The notes under the pieces were generated by a model that was given only the letters and a program-made list of their open reading frames with translations, made no database searches and was not told where the DNA came from. Of a stretch of 64,000 nt of DNA, positions 28,645 through 42,000 are shown piece after piece (within the stretch, counting starts at the first letter, position 1; each line of letters starts with the position of its first letter). The stretch is from Anseranas semipalmata (taxonomy: Eukaryota; Chordata; Aves; Anseriformes; Anseranatidae), in contig VXAA01000904.1 of the NCBI GenBank assembly GCA_013399115.1, forward strand, positions 637,979 through 701,978, in the 5' to 3' direction. Both the position numbers and the translations under genes were made by a program.

Positions 28645-31600
28645 CCTGGTCCTCTTCTACTAAGGGTACTTCTTTCTTGCTCCAGATTATCTCCTTGGTC
28701 TATTCTGACACTGCTTCAGTCCCAGTACCAATTCACACACTGATAGTGCCATTCCCATTAAAATTTGGCAAGGGTATTGCACCTTGCCAAGACATGATGG
28801 CATTTACCTAGGCACTTAGCCTAGAGGAAAAACACAAGACTTGCATGCCATTCTCCCTAGGTTCAAATTATGGGCAGGACATATACCAGCCTCACTACAG
28901 AAGATAAAATCTAACCCTTAGATGTTTTAGATGAGCTGGGCCCTTCCCCATTAGAAGAGATGACCAATTTACATCAGGTATGTAGCCAAACATTGTAATA
29001 AGAGCTAGCAAATACCACGAAGCCAAAAACGTGGATGCTTTCCCTAAAATGTGCCTTAGATCTTTTCTCTCTCTAACGTAGTCTGAAAGTAAATAAAGTC
29101 TTAAAGTAATTAAGACATATATCACTATCTCTAATTAATCCCATATGTAATCTGAAACCTTTTAGAAATTAGTGCTAGATTATGAGCATTTGCATATCAA
29201 TATAACCCTTATAACAAAAATAAATAAACAAACAAAGGTATTAAATTTACTCACTTTCATTTAGCAGAACTCACAGGCAGTGTTTTGCTCCCAGGGACAC
29301 CCATTTCTCTGCTGAACACCTTCCCTCTCAGAGAATCAGGTCTCAGAATTCAGCTATTCTGGATTACAAAACTTAGATGAAATATGTGCATTTGGGTTGA
29401 CATATGACAGTAGCAGCATTAGATTTAGTATATCTACATTCTTGCACTTTTTAAACTACAGTTTATCTTAACTAAGGCACCTACCAACACAAACATCACA
29501 CACAGGTTTACTACAGCAAAACTAAATTGCTCCCTAAGTAGATCTGTAAGTGCATGGCTTGACTCTCTAACCATGATCTCTGACAACATCCATAAAGAAG
29601 CTACTTCTTTGTTACTTTGGAGAGATTCATGTGTTTTCTTTTATACTTTGGGAGGAATGTGGGATCGAACAGGGAAAGGTTGTCCTTAATTCCTGCAACT
29701 GAGCACTAGGTACATCTTCAGAAGACTTTAATCCTTAGAGGACAGGATGTTATCTCAGGACAGACAGACATAACCCAGTACAAATAGTCACACCTCAGTT
29801 TCTATTCTGCTAATGGACAGCTATTCCTATATTAATATGTCTTTAAAAAGCTGAGCTTACTAGCATGCACAGAAAGGCCTTAAGCTGCAGTGTTTAAACT
29901 TGAAGGCAACTGTAGGTGCAACACATATGGCTTACATATGCAAGCACAGCTGAAGAAAGGCACCTGGGGGACTGCGTGGGAGAGCGTTCCCTGACCTGAG
30001 ATCACTACATGCCACACAGTACAGCAGAGATCCTTTTACAGTTCCACCATTTGTTTATACCACAGCTATTCAAAAGAATGCCAAGGGTTTTAAAAAATAG
30101 GTGCTCCATTACCTAGAGCAACGTTTTGAAGCTTAAGCACCCAGAACTCCAAAATAACAGTATAAACTCAGACAATGTATGGCAATCAGCATCTAGATTG
30201 CTTGCAAAAGCCTGCCGAGCGCCTAGAAGCAGCAACACCAGAATATGTCACTAGCATTAGAACTCAGTATTTTATGAAAACATTTCACTGTCAGCTGAAC
30301 ACTGATATTCCTCAGTGAAATGCAGCAGCCAGAGAAGTCTGGTCAATTGCCTACAAAATAATCTTTTTCATATTTTACCTTGTGTAACTACTCCAAATTC
30401 CTGTAGTATTCCATGTGTCTGAAAAGGAAAAAAAAATGCCTGCAAATGCTGCTTGCTGTACCATCTGACACAACCAGCAGGATGAGACAGGGGTTAGACA
30501 ATAGACACCTAAGCATCCTGTGGTAGCTAGCATATTCCTCCCTTCAGGGAAAAGCCCAAGAGATTTATGCCAGGGAAGAAAGAATAATAATAATTAAAAA
30601 ACTGGTTAGGATGCTTTGAGAGTCATTCTTCAAGAATGGACAGCTTTTTAGTCTTATCCTGCATTGCTCCGCAAGGAGGATCATCAACCAGCCTGTCTGA
30701 GGTAATAAGACAGACGATGTATGTTTGGAAAGCATGAGCAGTTCAGCCCACGCAGACTTATAAATTTGTCCTTATCAAGGAACAAGGATCCTACACACTA
30801 AGACTCTCCCCTCAAAGAAAAACAAGAAGTTTGAGCCAGCAGCAAGACTAACTAGCCCCAGATAACAAGCAAGAGCCAGCTGAAAGGAAGAGATGGATTG
30901 GATGGATTGCAGGCAGCTGAGATCCCCCAGGGGACTCCATGTCTCTTTGGCCAAAGAGAACCTGAGGTAACAGAAACAGCCTCTGCTGGAAGAGTAGACA
31001 TGTTTGATTTTTGACCTCTGTCTTCCAAGCAAAAGAATTATTTACCTGATCAGAATGAGAACAATAGATTTCTAAAGAGATTAGGAGATCAGATTGCCAA
31101 ACTGCCCTGTCTTAGAGGCAGAATTTCTGTGAGTCTCTTGTAAAAAACTGAACTGGTTTTCAAAAAAAAAAAAAAAATGGCAAATTCAATTTCTCATTTA
31201 CAGCTGACTTAAGCAGAAGAAGCCATTCATTTTGAAAGAGGAGAGAAACTACTGCCAGCTGGCAGCATATGTAAAGAAACACCTATTACACACAGAGAAT
31301 AGCAATTTAGATGTCAACTATTAATCACTTCAGAATTGAAACACTGTGCATATTGTGGCAAAAAGCAAACCCCGGTTTGACTTATTGCTCCAAAATAGCT
31401 AGACCAGCACTAGTCCCCAGACAGGTATCTAAGGTGCCCTTCTTAATCACCAGTCACCAGTCACAAACATAGAAAAAGAACAGAAACAAGGAGTAGAATA
31501 TCTTTCATTCCCTTGCAGTAGTTTTGGCAGTCCCATGCTGTCACTTGCAAGAAAACTTGCAGGATGAAAGACCATAGGCTTCACCAACTTACCTGTCCTC

Positions 31601-32540
31601 ACTCACAGTTTGGTTCAGTACAGTAACCCATGAGATGTTTTGCAGATTTTTAACCAAGGAGCATCCTTCCTCAACTGAGCTAAGGGTGGCATTGAGTTAG
31701 CAGAGAGTTGCTCAGCATTATCATAGCCCTGGGGTGGGTAGAGCTTTGTAGGAATCCACTCTGTTCAAAGTCAGCTGTTCACAAAAGACTCCGTCTGAGT
31801 GACAGCCAAAAGCACCAGGTTCTAGAAATCCAAGTTCAGACATGTTCTCCAAAAGTTTGTTGAGGAACCCTTGGTCAGTAGCCCATATGAATTTTTATTG
31901 ATACTTTTATCGATCTTATTGTAGACAAATACAGAGAAGAACAATATTCCAAGTGAGTATAGCCACCTCGACAAAGAACGGCCCACGGTGGTAAGAGTTA
32001 AATGTACCATGACTTCTACAGACATAAATGGGCAACAGCAGAGTTTGGATAAGCTAGCACAGTGTGAAAGCTCAGCTAAGCCCCACCCTGCTGCAGGGCA
32101 TTGCACTTGTTATCTTTAATCAGAAAATGTCCTCAGGATTTTTTCTTTCCCTCAAGAACAACCATGAAAAACCAATGTTCTAAAATAAATGCATTTTGTC
32201 TGGCTTTTGGTAACGAGAGAAAGGGACCGATGCTTATTTACACTTGAGCAGCCACGCTGTGAGAATATGCTTCCATCTGTTTCAAGAACTAATGGCAGAA
32301 GCGAAATATTTGAGAAAGAATGATTTTATTCACATATTGGATTATTCAGGAAAGAAAAAAAAGCTGAAAATGATTCTATGGCAGAAAATCCTTCACATCA
32401 AAGTGAAGTAAGTTCTAGTAAGTCTATGACCTTGGAGAGCCAGATGCTTTTTGGTATTTTCCATACATAAGAAAAACACAAGCAAATGAACCAAAACATT
32501 TTGACATTAGTGTCTCGCATCTAATGTCATTTCATTAAAA
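28645..32540. other. Intergenic DNA between repeats and the collagen VI 3' end
   Basis: AT-rich with a poly(A) tract near 31163. I see no exon or recognisable transposon. Confidence 0.5.
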
Positions 32541-32555
32541 TGTCTGAAGGGTTAT

Positions 32556-32566
32556 TTTATTTTATT
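32556..32566 (-). terminator. Collagen VI gene poly(A) signals (two overlapping AATAAA)
   Basis: On the - strand, GAATAAAATAAAATAA holds two overlapping AATAAA hexamers about 270 bases after the stop codon at 32839. This is the first such signal in the 3' UTR. Confidence 0.7.
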
Positions 32567-32838
32567 CAGTACATTTAAAAAGTGCACATTTTGGTGTTTA
32601 TGGAAGAAAATTATTGCAATACTTTAATTCCTTTTAAACAATACAGTGTTGGCTAACAAAAGTTTCTCAGTTCTCAACATCTCAGATCAACTGAGCAATA
32701 GTTTTAATTTTCTTTTCACTATTAAGTTACTAGATAAGAACGTCACTAACAAGTATTTCTTTTGACTGGAATCTGGGAGCTGAGATGCTATGTAAAGCTT
32801 TCCCTTTCAATCTCTTTAAAAATTTAAATGTCTCTGCA

Positions 32839-33011
32839 CTAAAAAGACTTTATACACAAGAATGCACATTCCTCTTGCGTTTCAAATCTGTTTTTGTTGC
32901 CTCCACAGCCCCCATACCAGAACTGACCACACATCTTCTGCTCTTTGTCGTAGTACCACTTCAGAACATAATTCTGACATTGTCCGCTATCTTGAACCAG
33001 GTCACATGCAT
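32839..33011 (-). CDS. COL6A4: Kunitz domain exon with stop codon
   Basis: The acceptor is CTTTTTCAG. The exon reads (D)[40 protein letters not shown] and [10 protein letters not shown], then TAG at 32839-32841. All six Kunitz cysteines are present, with the [13 protein letters not shown] signature. The residue after the second cysteine (P1, the inhibitory position) is Gln, where trypsin inhibitors have Lys or Arg, so protease inhibition is unlikely. It joins the unique exon in phase 1: the G from 34834 plus AT gives Asp. Confidence 0.93.
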
Positions 33012-36000
33012 CTGAAAAAGGCAAATAAGAGAGAGATTTAATGAAAGATCCATCCTTCCTGGCACTGGAATTTCAGAGAAAATAACGTTCAGCACAAATT
33101 AGCAGATGAGAGAGGTTGCCAGTGTTCAAGGTCTTAAAAGATTCACTGAGTATCCACACACAAACCTACAGTGTCAGGATGGCCAGAGGCCCCTCTTATG
33201 ATTGATTTGATTAGAAGGAATGTCTGAAACTAGATTTTCAGTGGCATAAACAGAAGAATTGCTAGAAGGTGTTTACTCTTCTAACACAGACATTTTACCA
33301 ACATTGTTGTAAAATGATTATACCTGATCTATAAGGACTAGGTAAATAAAGTTAGCACAAACTACTCTTCAAACTTTTCTGAATGTCCCTCTGATTTATA
33401 CCACTATCCTTTAAGTAAAATTTCACAGATGAACATACACAAATGGTTAAACTGCCCATAATAGTCTCTTAATGAAATCCCAGAGTACTATAGAGTTAAA
33501 TCATATAAATTAGCCAAAAAGTAGGTGAAAGTAGCATACTTTGTAGCAATCTGGTATTAGGTGAGTGCAGATCTGATAAGCTTTCACCAATGTAAAAAAT
33601 ACAGAGCTACTCAAATGAAGTCAGAAGAGCAGCTCTAGACTGATATCTGTATGACCTCAAAGGGGAAGCATTGAGAAGTAAAGCAAAATACTGATAAAAC
33701 CACGCAACTTAGAGATTTAAAACAACAACCTCCTCCTCCAAATCAACTGAAAAACAAGAAACTCAAACAATAGATCAGTACAAAGCACATCTCTCAAAAG
33801 GCAAATTTTCACACTGTGCTACATATTTTTAGAAGTAAATTGTTGCGTAACTAATTACAAATCAGGATTCAGAACGGCAGTTCACACCTCTCCTGTAAGT
33901 GGCTTATGTCACTGCTCACATGAGTGCAATAAGCCTAACTGCTTCCTCACAGGAAACATTTTATTTGCAAAGTGAAAACAGTAACATATCTTCATTGTTA
34001 ACAGAGAGCACTGATTCAAGAATGTAGACATGTAATCAGGCCATGGGACCAATTCTGTCTGTGCAGAGCAAGTCAGTCATGCACTGTGGATATCTGGGAT
34101 TCCAGAGGTATGTTAGCTTTTAATTAAAAGATCCAATATTAAAACAGTTTTGCAAAAGCACTGGCCCTCTCATCAGGGCTGAGGCTACCAGACATTCTGC
34201 AGAATCCTTTTTGACTGAAAAGATGAAAAACAGAGGGATGGGAGCTGTAGCAATGAGCAACAACACCCAAAGCCATACAGACACCATTGCATTTTTCCAA
34301 AGAAATTATCTCCAAGTGTAGTCTACACAGTAGAGACACTTAATAGTGTTAAAAGGATGTTGGCAGGAAAAGTGATCTCACAATCAGACTCACATACCTA
34401 TTTTATCAAATGTCAAATCTGGAAAGAAATATGTGTAATTAGGAGGCAAAGTAAAAACCACAGAGAATATATATATATCTTGACAGGACACCTGTGGTGA
34501 GGAATCCTGTTCTTCCTACAGGGACAGATTGTAGCAGAGACATGTATTTAGTTGTTCCATGTTGAGCTAAGTTAGCAGCAGGAGTAATTCAGTAATTATA
34601 GAACAACTTGGGGATTTAATATGATCAGCTGTTCTAGTAGAGGATTACAACTTTATATTTTATTATTAACAAAGAGTTATAAATCAAAGCTAAAGTCTAA
34701 ATGACACCTGCAGTTCAGCCTTTAATTACAAACTCTTACTGTACAAACCCGGACCAAATACAGACATACGGCAACAAAAAAACTTTGGAAAATGTAATTA
34801 ATGGAAATGCTTCATACTGAGTAAAGATTCAACCAAGTCCTTCACAATTTAGAGTCTTTCTATGGAATTCAAAGACATTTTCATACTCTAAAATCATACC
34901 ATCAACACTGTAGTCAGCTCCAGTTTCTAATGTTGCCTCTAGGTTTTCCTTTTTCTCCTGAGCTTCTCCATATTCTTGTGGCTTTTCTCCTTTAGCATCT
35001 TCCTCTGTGAAATACTGATTCTCCTCAGAATTATATCCCATTTCTGGCATTGTGTATACATGTTCTGTGGTAGTCTTTCCAACTCCTTCCAGGACTCTAC
35101 TTTCAGTTGTTTCAATGTCTTTTAAATCGCCACTGTAACTAGTTTCATCAGTTTCAGGAAAGGGCATCCTTTGAAGGAGGAAAAAAAAAAAAAGTATTTA
35201 AGCACCATTTTTGTTCCTGATCCTGTTTCTGTCAAAACTGATTTGAAAATAACTAGTAATCCAAAGGGAGAAATCTTATGTTCAGAGATAAATGTAAATA
35301 TATAGTTTTATGCCATACACACTCAACAGGTTTAAAAGGCAGTTCCAAACCTTTCAGTGATAGACACTTGCACTCGTGTGTCACCTCGATCTAAGTTTTC
35401 ACACTCTTCTTGAAGTTCAGGAGAAGGATAACTGTTAATTTCTTCTGTGGGGAAAACACACGTGCCACGGGTGAGTTTTAAATTCTTCCAAACCAGTATG
35501 ATTAATAAAAAGCAGAAGAAAAAAAAAAAAAAGCATTTTTTTTTCTTGTGAACTGGAGTTTGTATCTTTCAATAAGTAACACACCGTATCTAGAGAGACT
35601 AGCACAATGTCCAGGAAAATGAAAACAATATTAGAGATCAGCTAGATGAGAGTGACTCCTGAACCAACGGTTTATACTTTTGTCTTGCTCTGCTACTTAT
35701 CCTTCTATAGAAACCTTGATAACTAAACACATGCTTCTGATGGGGATTTTAAATCAGTGACAATTTCCTTCTTGATGTTCCCCTGTATATATTTCAAAGC
35801 GCCTAAAAACTGCTCATCTACGCAATATGTCTTAGAAAGTTAAGAAGATCTTTCTCTGCTCTACAGAGGAGAATAACTGCAGTAAAGAGAGGTTAGAGCC
35901 AGAGCTGCTAATGTTTAAACTTTTATCTGCCCCAAAGCCTAAATAAGCATTAACAGCTCAGTGTATCTGGACCTGCCAATGGTCAGAAGAGAAATGTAGG

Positions 36001-39000
36001 TGCCAATGATCAGAGAAGAAATGTAGGCCTAAGTCAGGAAAATAATTGTGTTTTCTTGGCTGAAGAATAGACTTTCTTTAGTGACAATGGAGTCAACATA
36101 GCCATATAAACTTATGGGAAAAAAAAAACTACTTAAGATTTTGGCCTAAAGCACCATTTGAATATAATACTATTCTGTAGTTACTGGCACTTCCATCAGT
36201 TTCCAGCATCTGCTGCAAACTGTAGATGAAAGACAGACTAGTTAGATTATGACAAGAAACTGAGTGATAGTGCATACACTAACTACCTTTTTCTACACAG
36301 CATTTCTCATTCGTTCTGTAACTTAAGCAAACATCATTGCACACTACTTACGTTGTAGCAGATTTAGAAATGCCCGGCTAAACCTCTGAGCATATACCAT
36401 CTCAGATGTTGAAACCCTGCCCAATGTCAGTAAGTGCTGGTCTGTGGGGGAGCTTGACAGTTCCATCAACTCTTCGTCACTCACATCATTGCCAAGCGCA
36501 AGAGTGAACATGGTAAATCCTTGGCACTTGACTCCAAGTGAAATATCTTTCAGCTTCTCTCTGTCCCATGCACTTGTTTTGCTTCCAACTATTGCAAATA
36601 TGACCCTGTGTTTTCTTTGTCTGGGGGCTTTAAAAAATACATTTTCAACTGTCCACTGTAGTGCAGAAGCAATGGCCGATGTCCCTTCCAGTTGATGAAC
36701 AGACTCTTGGATATGTTTCTTCATCAAATCTTTATTGCTGTATGTTCCTAGATCAAACTCCAAGGCCACGGGGGTTTTGTTTCTGTCAGGCAGGAAGCCC
36801 CTGGGAGCCTGTTGTACCAATGCCACTCTGATGCCTCCATATGATTCACTTGGCTGTGAGGCAATAACAAACTGATCTAGCATGTTGCTTACAAAGTCTT
36901 TGGCTCTCTGAAACTCTTCACTGCTGATGCTGCGAGAGCTGTCCACAATGTAAGTGATATCCATATCCATCAGAAGAGGTGGAGAAATGAGCACTTCACA
37001 GTTGTTACTGGGCTTGCATTTATCTAGAGAAGAACAACCAATATGCAGCAAACTATTTAGCAATACAGCAAAAACAATAGTTTAGAAAAAACATTTCTGA
37101 GTCCTGTTTATCTTAATTTTTGATTTAAAAAAATCAATTTAGCAATCAGAAATCTTCTTGTTCTTATAAACAACTCTTGTTAAACAAGGTTTTGAGATAC
37201 CTTGAGATACCATGGGAAATTATTCAGGTATGAGATCAAAAAGCGTTTATAAGGTAAAACTTAACAGATCAGAGTTCCCCCTGAGAATTTTTCTATCAAA
37301 ATCTAAACTTGGCAAAAGACACTGGAGCAAACTCTATTTTTTATATCAGACCACCGTTCAACATTCTGAAACATTATCATCATTTAGCAATTTCTCCCCA
37401 CCTAAAAATACAGAATTTATAGAAAATGAGCATGGTTTCCCAGAAACACGATACTATTTTAAGTGCCTTTCGGTTATAAGGGAAATGCCAAATACAGTAA
37501 CTCATTTCACACGGCTGTGGAATAAGTGCTGGAGGTGACTTATTGAGACTAAAGGTATATACACATCTTAAGAGAAGGTACAGCGTTGAGGAGAACTCCA
37601 GGGCGAGATGCAGCAGACATGCAAGGAATTCGCTCCATGATAGTCCCCTTGGCAACACAGCCTGCAACCTTGGATACTGACAACACCAGGGGAGCTTGGT
37701 GTGCTGACTCTAAGAAAAATAGCACATAGGTGGAGTGAAGACACCACGGCCAGGCTCTGTGATAGCACTGCAGGGATGGGGAATTCGATGGTACTACAGA
37801 ATCGATAAACTGCACAGCCAGCTCTGCGCCTGCAGTTTTCCATTTTTTGTCAAAATCGTGTCCTTTGGGTGAACTTTGCTCATTATAATCTCATTATAAT
37901 GCCAAAACACATCTCCATCCCAAAGGCCTCCAAGGTGTGACCACCCCTCACTGAGCATGTGCTCTATATGAGAAATTTCTAATTTGTCTTAAATACCTTT
38001 TAGACAAAAGCAAGAAAATTTTATACAAATCATAAAGAAAACCTAACATTCTCTATAGAGTTGTTTCATAAGTTAACTTATCTGTAGTTGGTTGTGTTAG
38101 TCATGTTCTTGGTATTCACACGTGCTTTGCAGACAGTATATTTATCACCAGCAATCCAAAAGAACTTGTATTCCTGTTGCTTCAATAAACTGTAACAGTC
38201 ATCAATCTACTAGACTGAAGGTGTATCGCACTATTTGTGCATCCGTGATCATGATAATTCAGTATACTGAATGCAACTGGACTTATAGTGCTGAATTGGG
38301 CATCACACAGAATCAAAGCCCAGCTGCCCCCAGCCCCTCCAATATCTGAGGATGAGCTGGAACGCAAGGGGGGTTAGTTCCTGCCAAACTTATTTACCCT
38401 TTAACGCAACAATGGCTGAGACAGGAACCAATTACATAGCTTTTGTGTTTTTGAGATTCTAATTCTTACCATCCCTATTGCCCAGAAGAATTATTTTATT
38501 GAAAAATGTAGAATTTGTTACTGAAAGTGTAAAAAAACAATACAACAGCTGGAATATATAAAATGTCTTACCAGAGCAAAGAGTACAACGTATGATACTC
38601 TCCAAACTTTCATCCTGTTGTCTTTTCCAAACAAATAATTGAAATTTTCCAGTATCATCAATCTGGGTTTTAAAGCAGACACAAAAGATATATACACAAA
38701 TTACAGATCATGTTTTCTCTTTGTTCTTAATAGTTAATATCATTACTACTTCTCTACTGAAATAGATTCTGTCCCTAACGTGGTGGTTTCACTGCTATTG
38801 TAATACTGAACAGGTACATGGAAGACTTCAGTTGCCATGTGGAGCATTCTATTTGCCCTGGAGCATTACAAGATATCCAATGTTCCTAAAGGTTTAACTC
38901 CATGGTACACAGAGATTGCTAAGCTAGTGCAGATGCTAATGACAATTAATTGGTGTTAACACCGTTTATTAGCCAATTTAAGACAGTCAAAATAGATCAT

Positions 39001-42000
39001 TCAAAGGTAGCTCAAATATTTCTGAATATTTTTATTATATATATTTATTATACTTTTATTCTCTGTTTGTATGCATAAGATGACTCGTATCTTGATTGGG
39101 GTGGCTATATGCTACTATAATACAAATGAGGGGAAAAAATGAGACATTGTGGGATTGCGACTGCAAGTAAATGAAAGCAAATGAGTGAAAGAAAAATTTC
39201 AATTTCAATTCCTATCATCAAGAGCTTTTCTGTGCAGGTCACCATAGCCTCCCCTTGACAATGCAGAGAATATGTTCTGGCCTGAGTAACACAATCTTTC
39301 AAAAAAAAAAAAAAAAAAAAAAATGTTGGGGGGAGACAGCTTTATAGATATCGCTGGAAATCTCAGTACAGGTAAAACACAGTAACACCTTGTTTTGCCA
39401 GTGAAGGCCCATAACCTTTGTTCTTTTCTTAGTAGGGTGCTACAGAGAAAAGGGCAGGATCTCCTGTCTCAGTTCTTTCTGAGGAAGAAAAATCCTCCTC
39501 AGTGAAAACGCTTTCTTGGGAGATAAACTTCTATCATTAGAACAACCTATGTGTTGCCTGTGATCAGCTGAAGAAAGACAATATTCCTCAGCAGAAAATT
39601 TGGTCACAGAAAGGCTTGAGGAATCTTGAAGATGCTTCAACAATGTCTTATCATTTCACTGACCATCCAACCCCATCCAAATATAATTCAAGAGAAAACA
39701 TACTTCCTTGTGGACTAAGCTAAATAGAAATGGCTGTACAATATCATCTCACTGCAGGATATTAACCACCTAAATGGATGAGGAAAAAAATGGCAAGGAA
39801 AGAAATAATTACTACTATGCTTTAAACTTAAGCTTTACATGTGTGTAAACACTGATAACAACTTCCGATTAATATCTGTAGAAGATGTTATAGATGGATC
39901 TCTTCAAAGGAATTGAAATTGGCAATGACCGGTTAAGCAATCTCCAAACTGAAGCTCCTAAAGCAAACTAACCAAAGACACTTAAGTATCTGCAGCTACA
40001 GCCTGAAAGCATCATGAAGACCAAACCACTTCTGAACTGCAAGGGCAGAATACTATTTGACAGCAAAAGGAAGGTTGTATTTGTTGGGTGGTGGTGGTGA
40101 GGTTGGTTGCCAGTCCATCAGTGTAACCATAAAGGAGAGCTGGGCAGTGAGTTTTTTTTTGCTTTTCCCCTTGCTGAGCAGCTGCTCTTAGCTTTGCCTT
40201 GAAGTTGGCCAGATTGCTGTTACTCAAGATTGCTCTGTGCTCTAATGTTTTCACGTGTTGTTTATAATTCTGCATTGTTCACATGTATGATTCCTGCCAT
40301 GCCTGGAATGAAACTCCTGTTGTAAAAAACATGACTTAAAGATTTGCAGTAGATCGGGATGAATCTAGCACTTCACAATGTGGATATTTTGTCTCCCAAC
40401 CTTATGTTCTTTCATTTTGGAAACCAATAGTTACAGCATGAGTAAAATTTATAGCCCTTGAATTAACTTTGCCTTATCCTGTCAGTATAAGCATTCCTGT
40501 CACCAACTAAGTGCACACCTGTTTAGTTATCCTCTTCATTTTTATACAGCATGTGGACAGACTCTAGCCTGGTGTTTGTGCGGTTCAGTCATAGTATTAA
40601 CTCTGTTCAGATAAGCGAGTTGCTTACAGATGGGGAAAGATGCATCAGCAAAAATATTCTTATGAACTGAGAAACAATAGGCAAACCCCTACAATCTGTA
40701 TTTTCTGTCCTCATTTTGATTCTGTACAGACAGCAACGCAAATCTGTTTGAACAAAGAGTGGAGGAAATGTCACATACAGCGTAGCTGAAAATCTCCCGT
40801 TACTGAAAAACGCAGTGTATCTATAACTCAGATTCTTGTACTACATCTGGTGGCAAAGAAGGCCAATTGCATCCTGGCCTGCATCAGAAATTGTGTGGCC
40901 AGCAGGACTAGTGAAGTGATTGTCCCCTTGTACGTGGCACTGGTGAGACTGCACCTAAAATACTGCGTTCAGTTTTGGGCCTCTTACTACAAGAAGGATA
41001 TTGAGTTGCTGAAGCGTGTGCAGAGAAGAGCATGGTGAAGGGACTAGAAAACAAGACTTACAAGGAGCAACTGAGGGAATTGGGTTTGTTTAGTCTGGAG
41101 AAGAGGAGGCTGAGGGGAGATCTCATCACTCTCTACAACTACCTGAAAGGAGACTGCAGCGAGGAGGGTGTCAGTCTCTTTTCTCAAGTGACAAGTGATA
41201 GGATGTGAGGAAGTGGTCTCGAGTTGCTTCATGGGAGGTTTAGATTGGATATCAGGAAGAATTTCTTTATGGAGATGGTGGTCTAGCATTGGAATGGTCT
41301 GCTCTGGGAAGTGGCGGACTCCCCATCCCTGGAAATATTTAAGAGATGTGTAGATATGGCACTAAGGGAGATGGTTTAGTGATGGGACTCAGTAGGTCAG
41401 GTTGATGGTTAGACTTGGTGGGTCAGGTTGATGGTTAGACTTGGTGAATTGAAGGTCTTTTCCAACCTAGATGATTCTATGATTCTATGATCTGTTACCA
41501 GTATACCCTTAACTACCGCTCAGCCTTTGGGTGATGCTTCATTGGAGTCAGAATGATCTGACAGAGGCCATACTTCATCCTGTTAATATAAATCTAAAGA
41601 CTGAAAACAAATCTCAGTATAACCTTCTATTTATCTATTTGAGAAGTGTAAAACACCCAGTCCAACTGTTCCTCCAGCCAATGGGAATATATGGATTAAC
41701 TGGAAAACGTGGGTGTTCTTTTTCTAATCAGTTCTACTCTGAAAACTGATTTACAGAAAGTTGGCACCTTTGTAAATACCAGATGTTGTTATATGCATTC
41801 AGATTTATAATCTGCTTATACTAATAAAAAAAATAATGATGCTTGCTCTTGTTTAACATGTGAAGCAACCCAGGGAATAAACTTCCTTCTCATATGCCAC
41901 CAGAATTCTTTCATTCAGCTGAATTAACATTCACCCAAACAAATATGTGAATTGTCTACTAGATATGAGGCTGCATGAGAAAAAATATAATACAAAATAT

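Noticed and set aside
3000..32500. Search for CRISPR arrays, tRNA or rRNA genes and bacterial-type systems
   Set aside because: None seen; the window is ordinary vertebrate nuclear DNA.
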